This document shows, piece after piece, positions 8,462-17,048 of a DNA stretch of 64,000 nt. Position 1 is the stretch's first letter, and every line of letters begins with the position of its first letter. The notes under the pieces were generated by a model that saw only the letters and a list, made by a program, of their open reading frames with translations, had not been told where the DNA came from and ran no database searches. Origin of the DNA: JBCBAP01 sp038532435 (GTDB lineage: Bacteria; Pseudomonadota; Alphaproteobacteria; Rhodobacterales; Rhodobacteraceae). The stretch covers positions 23,599-87,598 of the forward strand of contig JBCBAP010000009.1 of assembly GCA_038532435.1 (NCBI GenBank), read 5' to 3'. The position numbers and the translations under genes are program-made.

Positions 8462-9334
8462 CTATGCCTTCCGGAAGACGAACTTGGCGTAGGCGTAGGT
8501 GAGGAAGATCATCGGGATCACCATGAGCCAGGCGACAGAGGCGGAGTAGCCGATCTGCCCGTACTTCATGCCGTTGAAGTAGATGTAGTGGCTGAGCGTC
8601 TGGGTCGCGGTGCCCGGCCCGCCATTGGTGAGCATGAAGACTTGATCGAAGGTCTTGAGGCTGAAGATCGACTTGAGAATGATGACAACGGCGAGGACCG
8701 GCCCGAGCTGCGGCAGTGTCACATCGCGGAACACCCGCCAGCCGCTCGCGCCGTCGACCTGCGCGGCCTCGATCGTGTCGCGGGGGATGCTTGCGAGCCC
8801 GCCGATCAGCACCAGCGTCAGGAACGGGATCCACCCCCACACATCGGCCATGACGACCACGGCGAAGGCGAGCGTCGGGTCTGCGAGCCAGCTCACATCC
8901 GCGAGCGGCGGGATCATGACGCCGAAGAACGCATCGAACAGGCCAAACTCCGGGTTGAACATGAACCGGAACGACACACCGATGAGCGCGGGGCTCATGG
9001 CGAAGGGCAGGATCAGCAGGGTCTGCGCGGAACTGCGAAGCCGCCCGCCGGGCGCCAGAAGCAGCGCGAGACCGAGGGCGAGGACCGTCGTCAGCCCGAC
9101 GGTCAGAAGAGTGTAGATGCCGGTGACCCAGACCGAATTCCAGAAGGCGGGCTCCTCGAAGAAGGCCCAGGTGTAATTCTCCCACCCCAGATACTGGTCG
9201 AGGGAGCCCGGACGATTCAGCCGCCCGACGGTAAACGAAAGACGCGCCGCCTCGATCAGGGGCCAGATGGCCGTGGCGAAGACGACGACCACCGCGGGCA
9301 GGACAAGGAGATATTTCAGCGTGTTGTCACGCAT
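8462..9334 (-). CDS. Carbohydrate ABC transporter permease (MalF type)
   Basis: A 290-residue permease of the MalF/UgpA class with about six membrane helices. The EAA motif IEAAQVDGASGWRVFRDVTLPQLGPVL is near residues 185-210. It lies 92 bases downstream of the binding-protein gene; that gap contains a strong hairpin (9385-9412). It pairs with the MalG-type protein encoded next. Confidence 0.92.
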   Translation of the reverse strand: MRDNTLKYLLVLPAVVVVFATAIWPLIEAARLSFTVGRLNRPGSLDQYLGWENYTWAFFEEPAFWNSVWVTGIYTLLTVGLTTVLALGLALLLAPGGRLRSSAQTLLILPFAMSPALIGVSFRFMFNPEFGLFDAFFGVMIPPLADVSWLADPTLAFAVVVMADVWGWIPFLTLVLIGGLASIPRDTIEAAQVDGASGWRVFRDVTLPQLGPVLAVVIILKSIFSLKTFDQVFMLTNGGPGTATQTLSHYIYFNGMKYGQIGYSASVAWLMVIPMIFLTYAYAKFVFRKA

Positions 9335-9384
9335 CGCGCACCAGCCGTGACCCTCAGAACAGGTCCAGTTGAGTGGAGGGGATG

Positions 9385-9412
9385 CGGGGCGCGCCGGATC
9401 AGGCGCGCCCCG
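9385..9412 (-). repeat. intercistronic GC-rich hairpin after the ABC binding-protein gene
   Basis: A perfect 11-bp inverted repeat (CGGGGCGCGCC and its complement) around a 6-base loop, 15 bases after the binding-protein stop on the minus strand and before the permease gene. There is no T-run. The position is the same as that of the hairpin at 748-775 and implies differential mRNA stability favouring the binding protein. Confidence 0.75.
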
Positions 9413-9426
9413 ACTGCGTCACAGGC

Positions 9427-10755
9427 TTAGTCGATGCGGCCCGCGCGGCGCAGGACCTTGTCGGCCCGCTCCGCCGCGGCGGTCATCAGGTCTTCCACGT
9501 CGCCGCCGGCTGCGGCCTCGGCGATCGCGGCTGACAGGATGTCACCGACCTCCGGCCATTCGGGGATCTGCGGCATGATGTCAGATTCCCGCAGGCTGTC
9601 CCACGCGGCGGCCTGAATGCCGTCATTGGCTGCGTTTACATCCGCATCCTGCAGGGATGAGATGTGCGTGACCACGTTGTTGACGATCGTCTTGCCAGCC
9701 ACCTCACGCTGGATCGCGTTTGCCTTGTCCATCTCCGGGTTTGAAAGCCACTTGAGGAACTCCCACGCCGCGTCCTGGTTCTGCGAGTATTCGGAGATCG
9801 AGAACGGCATGGAGATCGCGTAGGTTTTCGTCGTGCCCTGGTAGGAGGGCATGCCGACGAAGCCGACCTGATCCTTCGTCAGGGTGGAGCTGTCCGGGTT
9901 GTGGAAGCCGGAGTAGGCCCACCACCAGACCGGGATCATCGCGGACTTGCCCTGCATGAAGGATTGCCGCGCGTCCTGCTCGACGAAGGCGAGCGAGTTA
10001 GGGTTGGTCACCTTGTGCTCCGTGTGGAGCGCGATGTAGTCCTTCGTCGCCTGGATGCCGGCCTCGGATGCCCAGGCCGCGCTGCCATCATCGTTGAAAA
10101 CATCCGCCCCTGCAGCCCAGAGGAAGTTGATCCAGATGAACAAATTCTGCCGGTTGCCGTCGTTGTTGTAGTAAAGCGCGAGCGGCGCGACATCCGGGTT
10201 GCTTTCCTTGAGCTCCTGACCGACGCGGATCACATCCTCCCAGGTCTTCGGCGGCTCGGGGATCAGATCCTTGCGGTAGAACAGAAGCTGCGGATGGGCC
10301 CGCAGCGGGAAGCCGAGCGTCTCCCCCTCGAACTGGGCGGAGCGGGCGAAGGCCGCCGGGTAGCGGTCCATGGAAATGCCGTCCCGACTCATCAGCCCAT
10401 CGATAGACTTCAGCCAATGGGCGTTCGGCGGTCCCCAGCTGTCGAGGTAGTTGACCACGTCGAACGTGCCGTTCGCAGCGATGCCTTCCGCGTTGATCTT
10501 CTCCTGCAGGGAGCCGAAGGGGATAAACGTCCACTCGGTTTCGATCCCGGTGAGTTCCGTGAACTCCTCATCGCGCAGCATCAACCCATCGAACTGGGGC
10601 GTCACAACGCTGAGGATGTTGAGCTTGGTCCCCTCGAAGGGCTTGCCCGGGAGCAGGTTGTATTTCTCCAGATGACCATCGGCAAACGCGGTGATCGGCG
10701 AAAGCGCCAGGGCGACCGCCGTGGCAGCGGTCGCCAAGAAAGTCCGTTTACGCAT
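9427..10755 (-). CDS. Extracellular sugar-binding protein of ABC importer
   Basis: A 442-residue family 1 extracellular solute-binding protein. It begins MRKRTFLATAATAVALALS with a Sec signal peptide ending about ITAFADG. The body contains the typical SBP segments LKSIDGLMSRDGISMDRYP, PPKTWEDVIRVGQELKES and FMQGKSAMIPVWWWAY. The ATG at 10755 is preceded by GGGAGG with 6-base spacing; an in-frame upstream extension to 10857 would run through the promoter and is rejected. It is the first gene of the importer operon and delivers an unidentified carbohydrate or polyol to the permeases. Confidence 0.9.
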   Translation of the reverse strand: MRKRTFLATAATAVALALSPITAFADGHLEKYNLLPGKPFEGTKLNILSVVTPQFDGLMLRDEEFTELTGIETEWTFIPFGSLQEKINAEGIAANGTFDVVNYLDSWGPPNAHWLKSIDGLMSRDGISMDRYPAAFARSAQFEGETLGFPLRAHPQLLFYRKDLIPEPPKTWEDVIRVGQELKESNPDVAPLALYYNNDGNRQNLFIWINFLWAAGADVFNDDGSAAWASEAGIQATKDYIALHTEHKVTNPNSLAFVEQDARQSFMQGKSAMIPVWWWAYSGFHNPDSSTLTKDQVGFVGMPSYQGTTKTYAISMPFSISEYSQNQDAAWEFLKWLSNPEMDKANAIQREVAGKTIVNNVVTHISSLQDADVNAANDGIQAAAWDSLRESDIMPQIPEWPEVGDILSAAIAEAAAGGDVEDLMTAAAERADKVLRRAGRID

Positions 10756-10789
10756 GTTATCCTCCCAAAGTTGCGTTTGTTTTTTCTCA

Positions 10790-10817
10790 ACTATACCGGG
10801 ATTGAATAGGTATTCAA
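10790..10817 (-). promoter_or_regulatory. sigma70-like promoter with overlapping palindromic operator
   Basis: Reading on the minus strand, TTGAAT (10812-10817) is separated by 16 bases from TATAGT (10790-10795), a good -35/-10 pair 35 bases before the binding-protein start. The -35 lies inside a perfect inverted repeat TTGAATA-GG-TATTCAA (10802-10817). A repressor bound there would block RNA polymerase, so this is the probable substrate-responsive operator of the ABC importer. No cognate regulator gene is adjacent. Confidence 0.65.
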
Positions 10818-10893
10818 CAAAATCAGTCCCGACTTTCGCTGTCCGGAACTGCGTCAACCGGGGTCTTCCACCGGCTTGCAGTCGGACACGCGA

Positions 10894-10917
10894 ACGACGG
10901 CCCGTTTGGGCCGTCGT
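10894..10917 (-). terminator. hairpin, probable terminator of the DUF1800/DUF1501 unit
   Basis: A perfect 10-bp inverted repeat ACGACGGCCC with a 4-base loop, 63 bases beyond the DUF1501 stop on the minus strand. It lacks a strong T-tract, so it may be a weak or Rho-assisted terminator. It separates the DUF1501 gene from the next same-strand operon. Confidence 0.5.
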
Positions 10918-10979
10918 CTGGAACCCTGAATACTTCGGGAGGTCTACGGGGTGCGTGCCGTTGGGCCGAAGGACACGGG

Positions 10980-12176
10980 TCAGACCAGTCTGACGCCCCG
11001 CGCGGTAGAGGGGGCAAACTCGGGCGCGTCGATTGACCAGAGGTCCCTGAGGATCGCGCCATAGAGCTCCCGATAGTCCGTGCTGTGAACCAGATCGTCA
11101 TCGTCCAACCGGTCGAGCGAGACGCGTCCCCCGTCGAAGCCGCCGGCGATCCGGCCTCCGGTGATGAAAACCGGCGCCGCCGTGCCGTGGTCCGTTCCGG
11201 CGGACGCGTTCTCCCGCGCGGTGCGTCCGAATTCGGAGTAGGTGACGAGCGTCACCTGATCCCAGAGCCCGATCTCCTTCATCGCGGTTTGAAAGGCGCC
11301 AATGGCCTCCGAGAGTTCCGCGAGGAGGAAGGCGTGTTGCCCCGGCTGATCGTCATGGGTGTCGTAGCCGTCCTGCACCACCTTGAGCACCGGCGCGTCC
11401 ACACCCGCCTCCAAAAGCCGGGTCGCCGTGCGCAACTGCCGCCCGATGCCGGAGTCCGGGAAGGATAGGGATCGCGCTGCACTCCGCTCCAGCCGGCTGC
11501 TGATGTGCGCGCCGGTGATCTTCGCGCTGTCATACGTATCGAGCACATGCTCCAGCGGCGAGCCCGTTGCGGGCCGGACCGCATGACGGCGGTCCGGCAG
11601 GTTCTCCAGCGTGTCGAGGAAGGCCTCCTCGTCGCGGATGGCGGAGAACCGCCCGGGCCCGCGCAGGGGGCCCATGTCCCCACCGAGAGCGAGGCCGGAC
11701 GCGACATCCGCATCCGGCGCGCGTCCATCCGAGAATGCCGTCGAGATCCAGCCGGTCTGGGCCGTGCTTTCCGCGCCGAAGCCCGCGTTCCAGATCTCGA
11801 TTGACCGGAAATGGGAGCGGTTGGGGTTTGGATATCCCACGCCTTCGACGATCCGTAGAGCCCCGTCGTGCCAGAGGTCCGCCATGGCACGCATGGAGGG
11901 ATGCAGCGCGGTATCCCCATCGAGCCGGAGCGCGTCGCGCCCGTTGATCCCGATGGTGGGGCGCAGACCGCGGTAGGCGGGATCGGTGATCGGGATCACC
12001 GTGTTGAGGCCGTCGTTCCCTCCGGAAAGCTCGATCAGCACCAGGATGTTGCCTGTCCGTGGCGCATCCCCTACCGCGCGGGCAAAACCGGGCAGGGTGA
12101 CCAGAGGCAGGCTCGTGACGCCCCCGCCGAGGGCGGCGAGGAAACGGCGACGGTTCGTGGTCAAGGTGAGAGTCAT
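10980..12176 (-). CDS. DUF1501 domain protein, Tat-exported
   Basis: A 398-residue DUF1501 protein. It starts MTLTLTTNRRRFLAALGGG, a twin-arginine (Tat) signal, so it is exported folded. The core has the alkaline-phosphatase-like features of the family: LVLIELSGGNDGLNTVIP near residue 45, and the C-terminal VTYSEFGRTARENASAGTDHGTAAPVFITG. The start at 12176 has the GAGGA-type site; an in-frame extension to 12338 lies in the upstream gene. It follows the DUF1800 gene by 14 bases. The two families occur together in many bacteria, but the biochemical role of the pair is not established. Confidence 0.88.
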   Translation of the reverse strand: MTLTLTTNRRRFLAALGGGVTSLPLVTLPGFARAVGDAPRTGNILVLIELSGGNDGLNTVIPITDPAYRGLRPTIGINGRDALRLDGDTALHPSMRAMADLWHDGALRIVEGVGYPNPNRSHFRSIEIWNAGFGAESTAQTGWISTAFSDGRAPDADVASGLALGGDMGPLRGPGRFSAIRDEEAFLDTLENLPDRRHAVRPATGSPLEHVLDTYDSAKITGAHISSRLERSAARSLSFPDSGIGRQLRTATRLLEAGVDAPVLKVVQDGYDTHDDQPGQHAFLLAELSEAIGAFQTAMKEIGLWDQVTLVTYSEFGRTARENASAGTDHGTAAPVFITGGRIAGGFDGGRVSLDRLDDDDLVHSTDYRELYGAILRDLWSIDAPEFAPSTARGVRLV

Positions 12177-12190
12177 GTCGTCCTCCTTGT

Positions 12191-14275
12191 TCAGTTCAGT
12201 TGGAATTGGGGGGAAAGGATCAGGGAGCGCACCGCCGCGACGGGATCCCTGGAGGGAGCGGTTGCTCCGCCCCGCAAGAAGGGTGTCGCGATGAGGAGGT
12301 CGCGGGGCGTGGTGCCGGATGGCAGCGCTTCCACCCACGCCTCAAGGTCGGGGTAGATGACCGTGGGCCGTGCGAACGTTTCGGGCAGATCCTCCAGCCG
12401 CTCGAGATAGGTGTCGATGTCATCGACGCTCTGCACAGCGGCGAGGCCCGAGAGGCCGAGCACCCCGGGGGTGCTGAGTGCTACGATGGCGTCCCCCGGG
12501 GGCGGGCCGAACATCCGCCCCCCCGCGTCGGCGACGGCATCGGCGAGGCGTGCCGCATCTGCATACTCCAACCGTTCGACATCATCCTCGTCATACTCCG
12601 CCTCCGCCGACCAGGGCATCTGAGCCCGCGTCGTCTTCAAAAGCCTCGGCAGATGCGCGGAGAAGGTAGCGAGAAGGTTCCGGCCCTGGTCGCTGAGGGC
12701 GGCCATCTCGTCGTCAAACTCAGGATCGAGCGGCACCCAGATCCAGCCATCCTCCTCCGTTTTGGTCTCGGGCATCGGATCGAACGGGCAGGCCGGCGCG
12801 CAGTCCCTCACATAGAGGGACAGCCCCGGCGCCTCCCCTGGCACCTCTTCGATGTATATCGGAAGCGACCGGAATGTGCTGCCGCCAAAACTCACATCGA
12901 AGAGAGAGAGGAACATGCCAACCGTGCCGTCGCGCTCCCGCTGCGCCTCGAGCGCGAAGACCTGACCGACGCGAAGGTCGGTTGGGCCATGGCCACCCGC
13001 GGACGTAACCGTCCGGCCTCGCGCCATCATCATCTGGGAGGCTGTGTGTTCGAAGCTTTCGCTGGTTGCATCCACGACGGCAGTCATCACGGTTGACCGG
13101 CTGACCGCAGTCGCGTCCGTGATCCAGCCGGTGCCGGAGGTCCAGCCGCCGACATTCGGGGGGAAGAAGAGGGCCTGGCCCATCTCCTCCGCGGCCCACG
13201 CAAGCTCGCGGGGGTTGGCCGCGCCGAACCCGAAGGTGCGGACCGCGCCGACGAGCAGGTCTACCGGGGACTTCACGAGGCGGCCCCGCGCCTCCTCCGC
13301 CCAGAACGCATCGGTGAGAAAGAGCGCGGAGAGAAGCGGCTTCATCTCCAGATCTTCCGCTTTCCAGAGTGCAGCCAGCCTCGCGATCTCCACCCCGTCG
13401 GGCGTGTCAGACACAAAGTGAAGCCACAGTTTCTCGACGATGTAGGGTCCGAAGGCGGGGTCCGATATCACAAGATCGGGCAGGTCGACCGCGTCGAACC
13501 GGCCCGCGCGGCCGAGGATCGTCTTGCGCCCGCGATCGTGATCCTCCGCGTAGAAGGCATACTCACCGCCGTTGAACGCGCCAACGGAATGGCCGGTGAG
13601 CGCGCGGGCAACCTCCTTCACGTCGTCCTCGGAGTAGCCCCGACCCTGACCGAGGGTGAAGAGCTCCAGATACTCCCGTCCGAAGTTCTCGTTGGGCGCA
13701 TCTTTGAAATTCTCCGTGTTGCTGAGGTAGGACAGCATTGCTGGATCCCGGAGGATCCTGGCGGCGAGGCTCCTGAAATTGCCTGCCGCGTGCCGACGAA
13801 AGAGCGCGTTCTGCCCTGCCATCCATTGCGGGTTCTCGTCGGCCACGAACGACGTGGCGAAATGGTCGTGCCAGAACAGCACCATCCGTTCGGTGAGCGG
13901 CGCGGGCGTTGCGATCATCTCGCTCAGCCACCAGGCCGAAAGCTCCTCGATCTCCAGATACCGGTTGGTGAAGAAGAGCTCCTCCGCCGTCTGTCCTAGG
14001 CTTGAGATCTCAAAGGAGGGATAGGGCCACGCCCCGGTCCACGGGGGCATGGGGGAGGAGGGTTCCGTCCGGACATCCTCCACGATCCGCGCCACAGCCT
14101 CCGTATAAGAAAGGCCGATCAGCGCATCGACCTCATGAGGTGCCGCGCCAAATCCTGTGCGCGAGAGGAGGTGGCGCGCCTCCCGCGCATCCATCGCGTC
14201 GGGTGCTGCGCTGACCGCCGCGGTGCTGAGCATCAGGCCCGCAAGGGGGGCGCACAGGTGTCTGAGAACGGGCAT
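12191..14275 (-). CDS. DUF1800 domain protein, exported, enlarged
   Basis: A 694-residue DUF1800 protein with an N-terminal signal peptide (MPVLRHLCAPLAGLMLSTAA). Family motifs are ARHLLSRTGFGAAPHEVDALIGLSY, MVLFWHDHFATSF, ENFGREYLELFTLG and FPPNVGGW. Many members are near 450-550 residues. Here an extra block of roughly 150-200 residues (about 400-590, including a Cys-rich RDCAPACPFDP stretch) is inserted before the C-terminal LILSPQFQLN. The start at 14275 is chosen because GGAGGAG lies just before it. It is expressed with DUF1501 and probably with the two-component genes 79 bases upstream. Confidence 0.85.
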   Translation of the reverse strand: MPVLRHLCAPLAGLMLSTAAVSAAPDAMDAREARHLLSRTGFGAAPHEVDALIGLSYTEAVARIVEDVRTEPSSPMPPWTGAWPYPSFEISSLGQTAEELFFTNRYLEIEELSAWWLSEMIATPAPLTERMVLFWHDHFATSFVADENPQWMAGQNALFRRHAAGNFRSLAARILRDPAMLSYLSNTENFKDAPNENFGREYLELFTLGQGRGYSEDDVKEVARALTGHSVGAFNGGEYAFYAEDHDRGRKTILGRAGRFDAVDLPDLVISDPAFGPYIVEKLWLHFVSDTPDGVEIARLAALWKAEDLEMKPLLSALFLTDAFWAEEARGRLVKSPVDLLVGAVRTFGFGAANPRELAWAAEEMGQALFFPPNVGGWTSGTGWITDATAVSRSTVMTAVVDATSESFEHTASQMMMARGRTVTSAGGHGPTDLRVGQVFALEAQRERDGTVGMFLSLFDVSFGGSTFRSLPIYIEEVPGEAPGLSLYVRDCAPACPFDPMPETKTEEDGWIWVPLDPEFDDEMAALSDQGRNLLATFSAHLPRLLKTTRAQMPWSAEAEYDEDDVERLEYADAARLADAVADAGGRMFGPPPGDAIVALSTPGVLGLSGLAAVQSVDDIDTYLERLEDLPETFARPTVIYPDLEAWVEALPSGTTPRDLLIATPFLRGGATAPSRDPVAAVRSLILSPQFQLN

Positions 14276-14354
14276 TGCTAGCTCCTCCATCCGCTGATGG
14301 ATGAGCATCTAACAACGATGCAGGGCCGCGTGTTTTACATCTCCGGGTCGGAGA

Positions 14355-15755
14355 TCATACAGTTTCGTAACCTTCCCTGAGCGGCGGAAACCGGACCTCG
14401 AACACCGCACCCTCCGCCCCTTCGGCGAGGGTGACAGACGCATCATGCAAGTCCGCGATGGCTTTCACGAGACTGAGGCCGAGGCCGTTGCCCGGCGTCC
14501 CCCGGCTCCGGTCGCCCCGGTAGAACCGTTCGAAGAGCCGGTCCCGGTCGCTGGGGGAGATCCCCGGCCCGTCATCACCGATCCGAAGCAGTACCGCATC
14601 CCCGTCGAAGGAGAGGTCGAGCGACACCCGCGCTGCGTCCCGCGAGTGTTCCAGCGCGTTTTCGAGCAGGTTGACCAGAAGCTGCTGCAACAGTTCCCGA
14701 TCCCCGGCGACGACCGCGTCCGGGATGACCGAGGTGGCGAACGTCTTCCGAGCATCCTCGAACAGGGCCGCGTAACCCGCCGCCGTTTCATCGACGAGAT
14801 CGGAGAGATCCAGCGGACCGAACGCGGCGCGCCGCCTGCCGGTTTCCAGCTCCCCCAGCCGCAGGAGCGCATCAAAGATGCGGAGGAGGCCCGCAAGGTA
14901 CCCCTCTGCCGCCTCCACATGCGCCTCCGTCGCGGGTCCGTCCCCCACATCCCGCCGGATGAGCTCCAGCCGACCGCCGATGTTGGCAAGCGGTGTCTTG
15001 AGATCGTGGGCCACGCCGACGGACACCGCCTCGATGTTGCGGTTCAGCTGGGCAAGTTGGTCGAGCATGTCGTTGATCTTCGTGGCCAGACGGTCGAACT
15101 CGTCCCCCGTCCCCTGCAGCGCGACCCGGCTCTGCATCCGCCCTGACGCAACCGCCTCCGCCGTGTCGGAGATCGCCTCGATCCGTCCGATCACCCCGCG
15201 GCTCAGGAAGTAACCGATGGTTAGCGAGAGCGGCAGCCCCACCAGAAGGAGCGCGTACTGCACCTGCGGGATCAGCCACCTCCAATAGTGCTCTCGCTCC
15301 GGGACGAAACGGGCGACGACACCCCAAACCTCTTCATCGAGGCCGAAGGCGAGCGCGCGCAGGGGATCCTCGATGTCCGGATGATCGAGCCAGACGAGCT
15401 GATCATCCTCATCGGGCCAGAGCCCGCCATAGCCCCCCAGCACCGCGTCCTCGTTGGCCCGCAGGACGTAGAGCGGTTCCTCATCCTCGAGCCGTTCGAA
15501 GATGGTGTCGTCGCTCCAGACCGCCTCACCTTCGAGGCTCCGCGATGTGATAACCGCGTCGAGCCCTTCGTCCTCGAACTCATCGACAATGTCGATCACT
15601 GCATCCTCGAGCGCCAGCCATTCCTCCTGATCGATCTGCCAGAACGTGACCTGACCGAACATCCACACCAGCGCCATGGCGAGCGCGATGTACCCGCCGG
15701 AGGCGATGACCGACCGGCGGAAAACGTTGGAGGAAATGACGCTAGTCCGGGGCAT
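14355..15755 (-). CDS. Sensor histidine kinase
   Basis: About 466 residues, membrane-bound. One helix near residues 16-36 (IALAMALVWMFGQVTFW) and another near 170-190 flank an acidic periplasmic sensor domain of about 130 residues. They are followed by a HAMP linker (about 195-245), the H-box VAHDLKTPLANIGG, and an HATPase domain with N-box LLVNLLENALEHS, GDDGPGI and GLGLSLVKA. The gene overlaps the response-regulator stop by 14 bases (ATG at 15755; an alternative ATG is at 15764). The unusually acidic sensor domain suggests cation or stress sensing, which is inference. The DUF1800/DUF1501 genes downstream are likely targets or accessories. Confidence 0.9.
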   Translation of the reverse strand: MPRTSVISSNVFRRSVIASGGYIALAMALVWMFGQVTFWQIDQEEWLALEDAVIDIVDEFEDEGLDAVITSRSLEGEAVWSDDTIFERLEDEEPLYVLRANEDAVLGGYGGLWPDEDDQLVWLDHPDIEDPLRALAFGLDEEVWGVVARFVPEREHYWRWLIPQVQYALLLVGLPLSLTIGYFLSRGVIGRIEAISDTAEAVASGRMQSRVALQGTGDEFDRLATKINDMLDQLAQLNRNIEAVSVGVAHDLKTPLANIGGRLELIRRDVGDGPATEAHVEAAEGYLAGLLRIFDALLRLGELETGRRRAAFGPLDLSDLVDETAAGYAALFEDARKTFATSVIPDAVVAGDRELLQQLLVNLLENALEHSRDAARVSLDLSFDGDAVLLRIGDDGPGISPSDRDRLFERFYRGDRSRGTPGNGLGLSLVKAIADLHDASVTLAEGAEGAVFEVRFPPLREGYETV

Positions 15756-16419
15756 GGATCGCATAGCCCGACCCGTGCACGGTGCGGATCATGTCGCTGT
15801 CGAAGGGCCTGTCGAGCTTGGCCCGGAGGCGGCTCATGTGGGTTTGCACGAGGCTGGTCTTCGGATCGAACCGATAGCCCCAGACCTTTTCCAGCAGCAT
15901 GGATCGGGTCACGACATCGCCCTGATGTTCGAGCATCACGTCGAGGATCTTGAACTCGATGGGCGAGAGGTCGAGGACCGTGTCGCCCCGCCGCGCCAGA
16001 CGACCCAATCTGTCGATATGAAGGGGGCCGAGCCTGCGCTCCGGCACCTGCTCGACCATCTCCGGCCGGCGGGCGATGCTGCGGATGCGGGCGACGAGTT
16101 CGCTCAGCGCGAAGGGTTTGACGAGGTAGTCGTCCGCGCCGCTTTCAAGCCCCTCGACCCGATCCTCGATCCCGGACATGGCGGTCAGCAGAATGACCGG
16201 CGTCGTGACCTTCGCCCCGCGGATGAGCTTGAGCGCGCTCAGCCCGTCCATGCCCGGCATCATCCGGTCGAGAATGATCGCATCGAAGCTGCGCGCGCCA
16301 AGCTCCAGCAGCGCGGGTTCGGGCCGGTCGAAGTCGGTGACGTCCCATCCGTTCTCCGACAGGCCACGGCGGAGGAAGTCGCGCGCCTCGTCATCATCTT
16401 CGATGACGAGCACTTTCAT
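15742..16419 (-). CDS. OmpR/PhoB-family response regulator
   Basis: A 225-residue two-domain regulator. The receiver domain has acidic residues in VIEDDDEA, the phosphoacceptor Asp in AIILDRMMPGMDGL (about residue 52) and Lys in DYLVKPFA. The C-terminal winged helix has LSPIEFKILDVMLEHQGDVVTRSMLLEKVWGY and SRLRAKLD. It is transcribed with the overlapping kinase gene. The 137 bases upstream (16420-16556) should hold the promoter of the four-gene minus-strand run. Confidence 0.93.
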   Translation of the reverse strand: MKVLVIEDDDEARDFLRRGLSENGWDVTDFDRPEPALLELGARSFDAIILDRMMPGMDGLSALKLIRGAKVTTPVILLTAMSGIEDRVEGLESGADDYLVKPFALSELVARIRSIARRPEMVEQVPERRLGPLHIDRLGRLARRGDTVLDLSPIEFKILDVMLEHQGDVVTRSMLLEKVWGYRFDPKTSLVQTHMSRLRAKLDRPFDSDMIRTVHGSGYAIHAPD

Positions 16420-16556
16420 GGATGCACCGGCAGTTCAGGACGTATGGATCGCATGAGATCCGCCTATGCACCAAAAGCGCGCGAAAGTCACTTCGGTAGC
16501 AAATTGGGGGCTGACATAGACCTTGTCTCCACCGCCGGGAGGAGAGGGGAGGTTGA

Positions 16557-17048
16557 TCAGTCCGCGCCGGAGGCCGTTCCGCCGTGGGGTGAACCGGTTC
16601 CCGTATCGAGGAACTGCTGGAGGCTTTTGAGGAAGAAGAAGTCCCAGCCCGCCTCGCACACGTCGTAGCAGAGGAGCTGCGGCGTCAACCCCGCATGCTC
16701 GAGCGTGATCCGGGTGCCGCCCGGATCGTCAGCGAGGGTCCAGTGCACCTTCGTGCCGAGCCATTCCGTCTCGATTTCCTTCGGTTGCCCTTCATGCAGG
16801 TGCAGGGCTTCCACGCATGTCCACTCGACGCGGTCGGGTCTGGTTACGCCGGAAAGTTCGAAGGTCCAGTAGGATCTGCCAGGCGGGAACGTGAACCGGG
16901 CCCGGTCGCCAACCGATTTGAGCGGATGATCTGGGCGGGTCCACCACAGCCCGACATCCTTGGTGATCGCATCGAAGGCGGTTGTCCTGTCTGCAGCCGC
17001 AACGATGGATTTATGATAATTTTCAATGCTCACGGCCCGTTTCCTCAT
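16557..17048 (-). CDS. SRPBCC / AHSA1-like protein
   Basis: A 163-residue START-like (SRPBCC) small protein: YHKSIVAAADRTTAFDAITKDVGLWWTRPDHPL at the N-terminus, a hydrophobic pocket strand set in the middle (ARFTFPPGRSYWTFELSGV) and the C-terminal amphipathic helix CEAGWDFFFLKSLQQFLDTG. It resembles the AHSA1-type proteins often encoded beside ArsR or HxlR regulators. Its ATG overlaps the stop of the GST gene (ATGA). The ligand is unknown. Confidence 0.8.
   Translation of the reverse strand: MRKRAVSIENYHKSIVAAADRTTAFDAITKDVGLWWTRPDHPLKSVGDRARFTFPPGRSYWTFELSGVTRPDRVEWTCVEALHLHEGQPKEIETEWLGTKVHWTLADDPGGTRITLEHAGLTPQLLCYDVCEAGWDFFFLKSLQQFLDTGTGSPHGGTASGAD

Noticed and set aside
6572..10755. 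Specific naming of the importer as smoEFGK (sorbitol/mannitol)
   Set aside because: The gene order fits many CUT1 importers and there is no polyol dehydrogenase beside it, so the substrate cannot be assigned.
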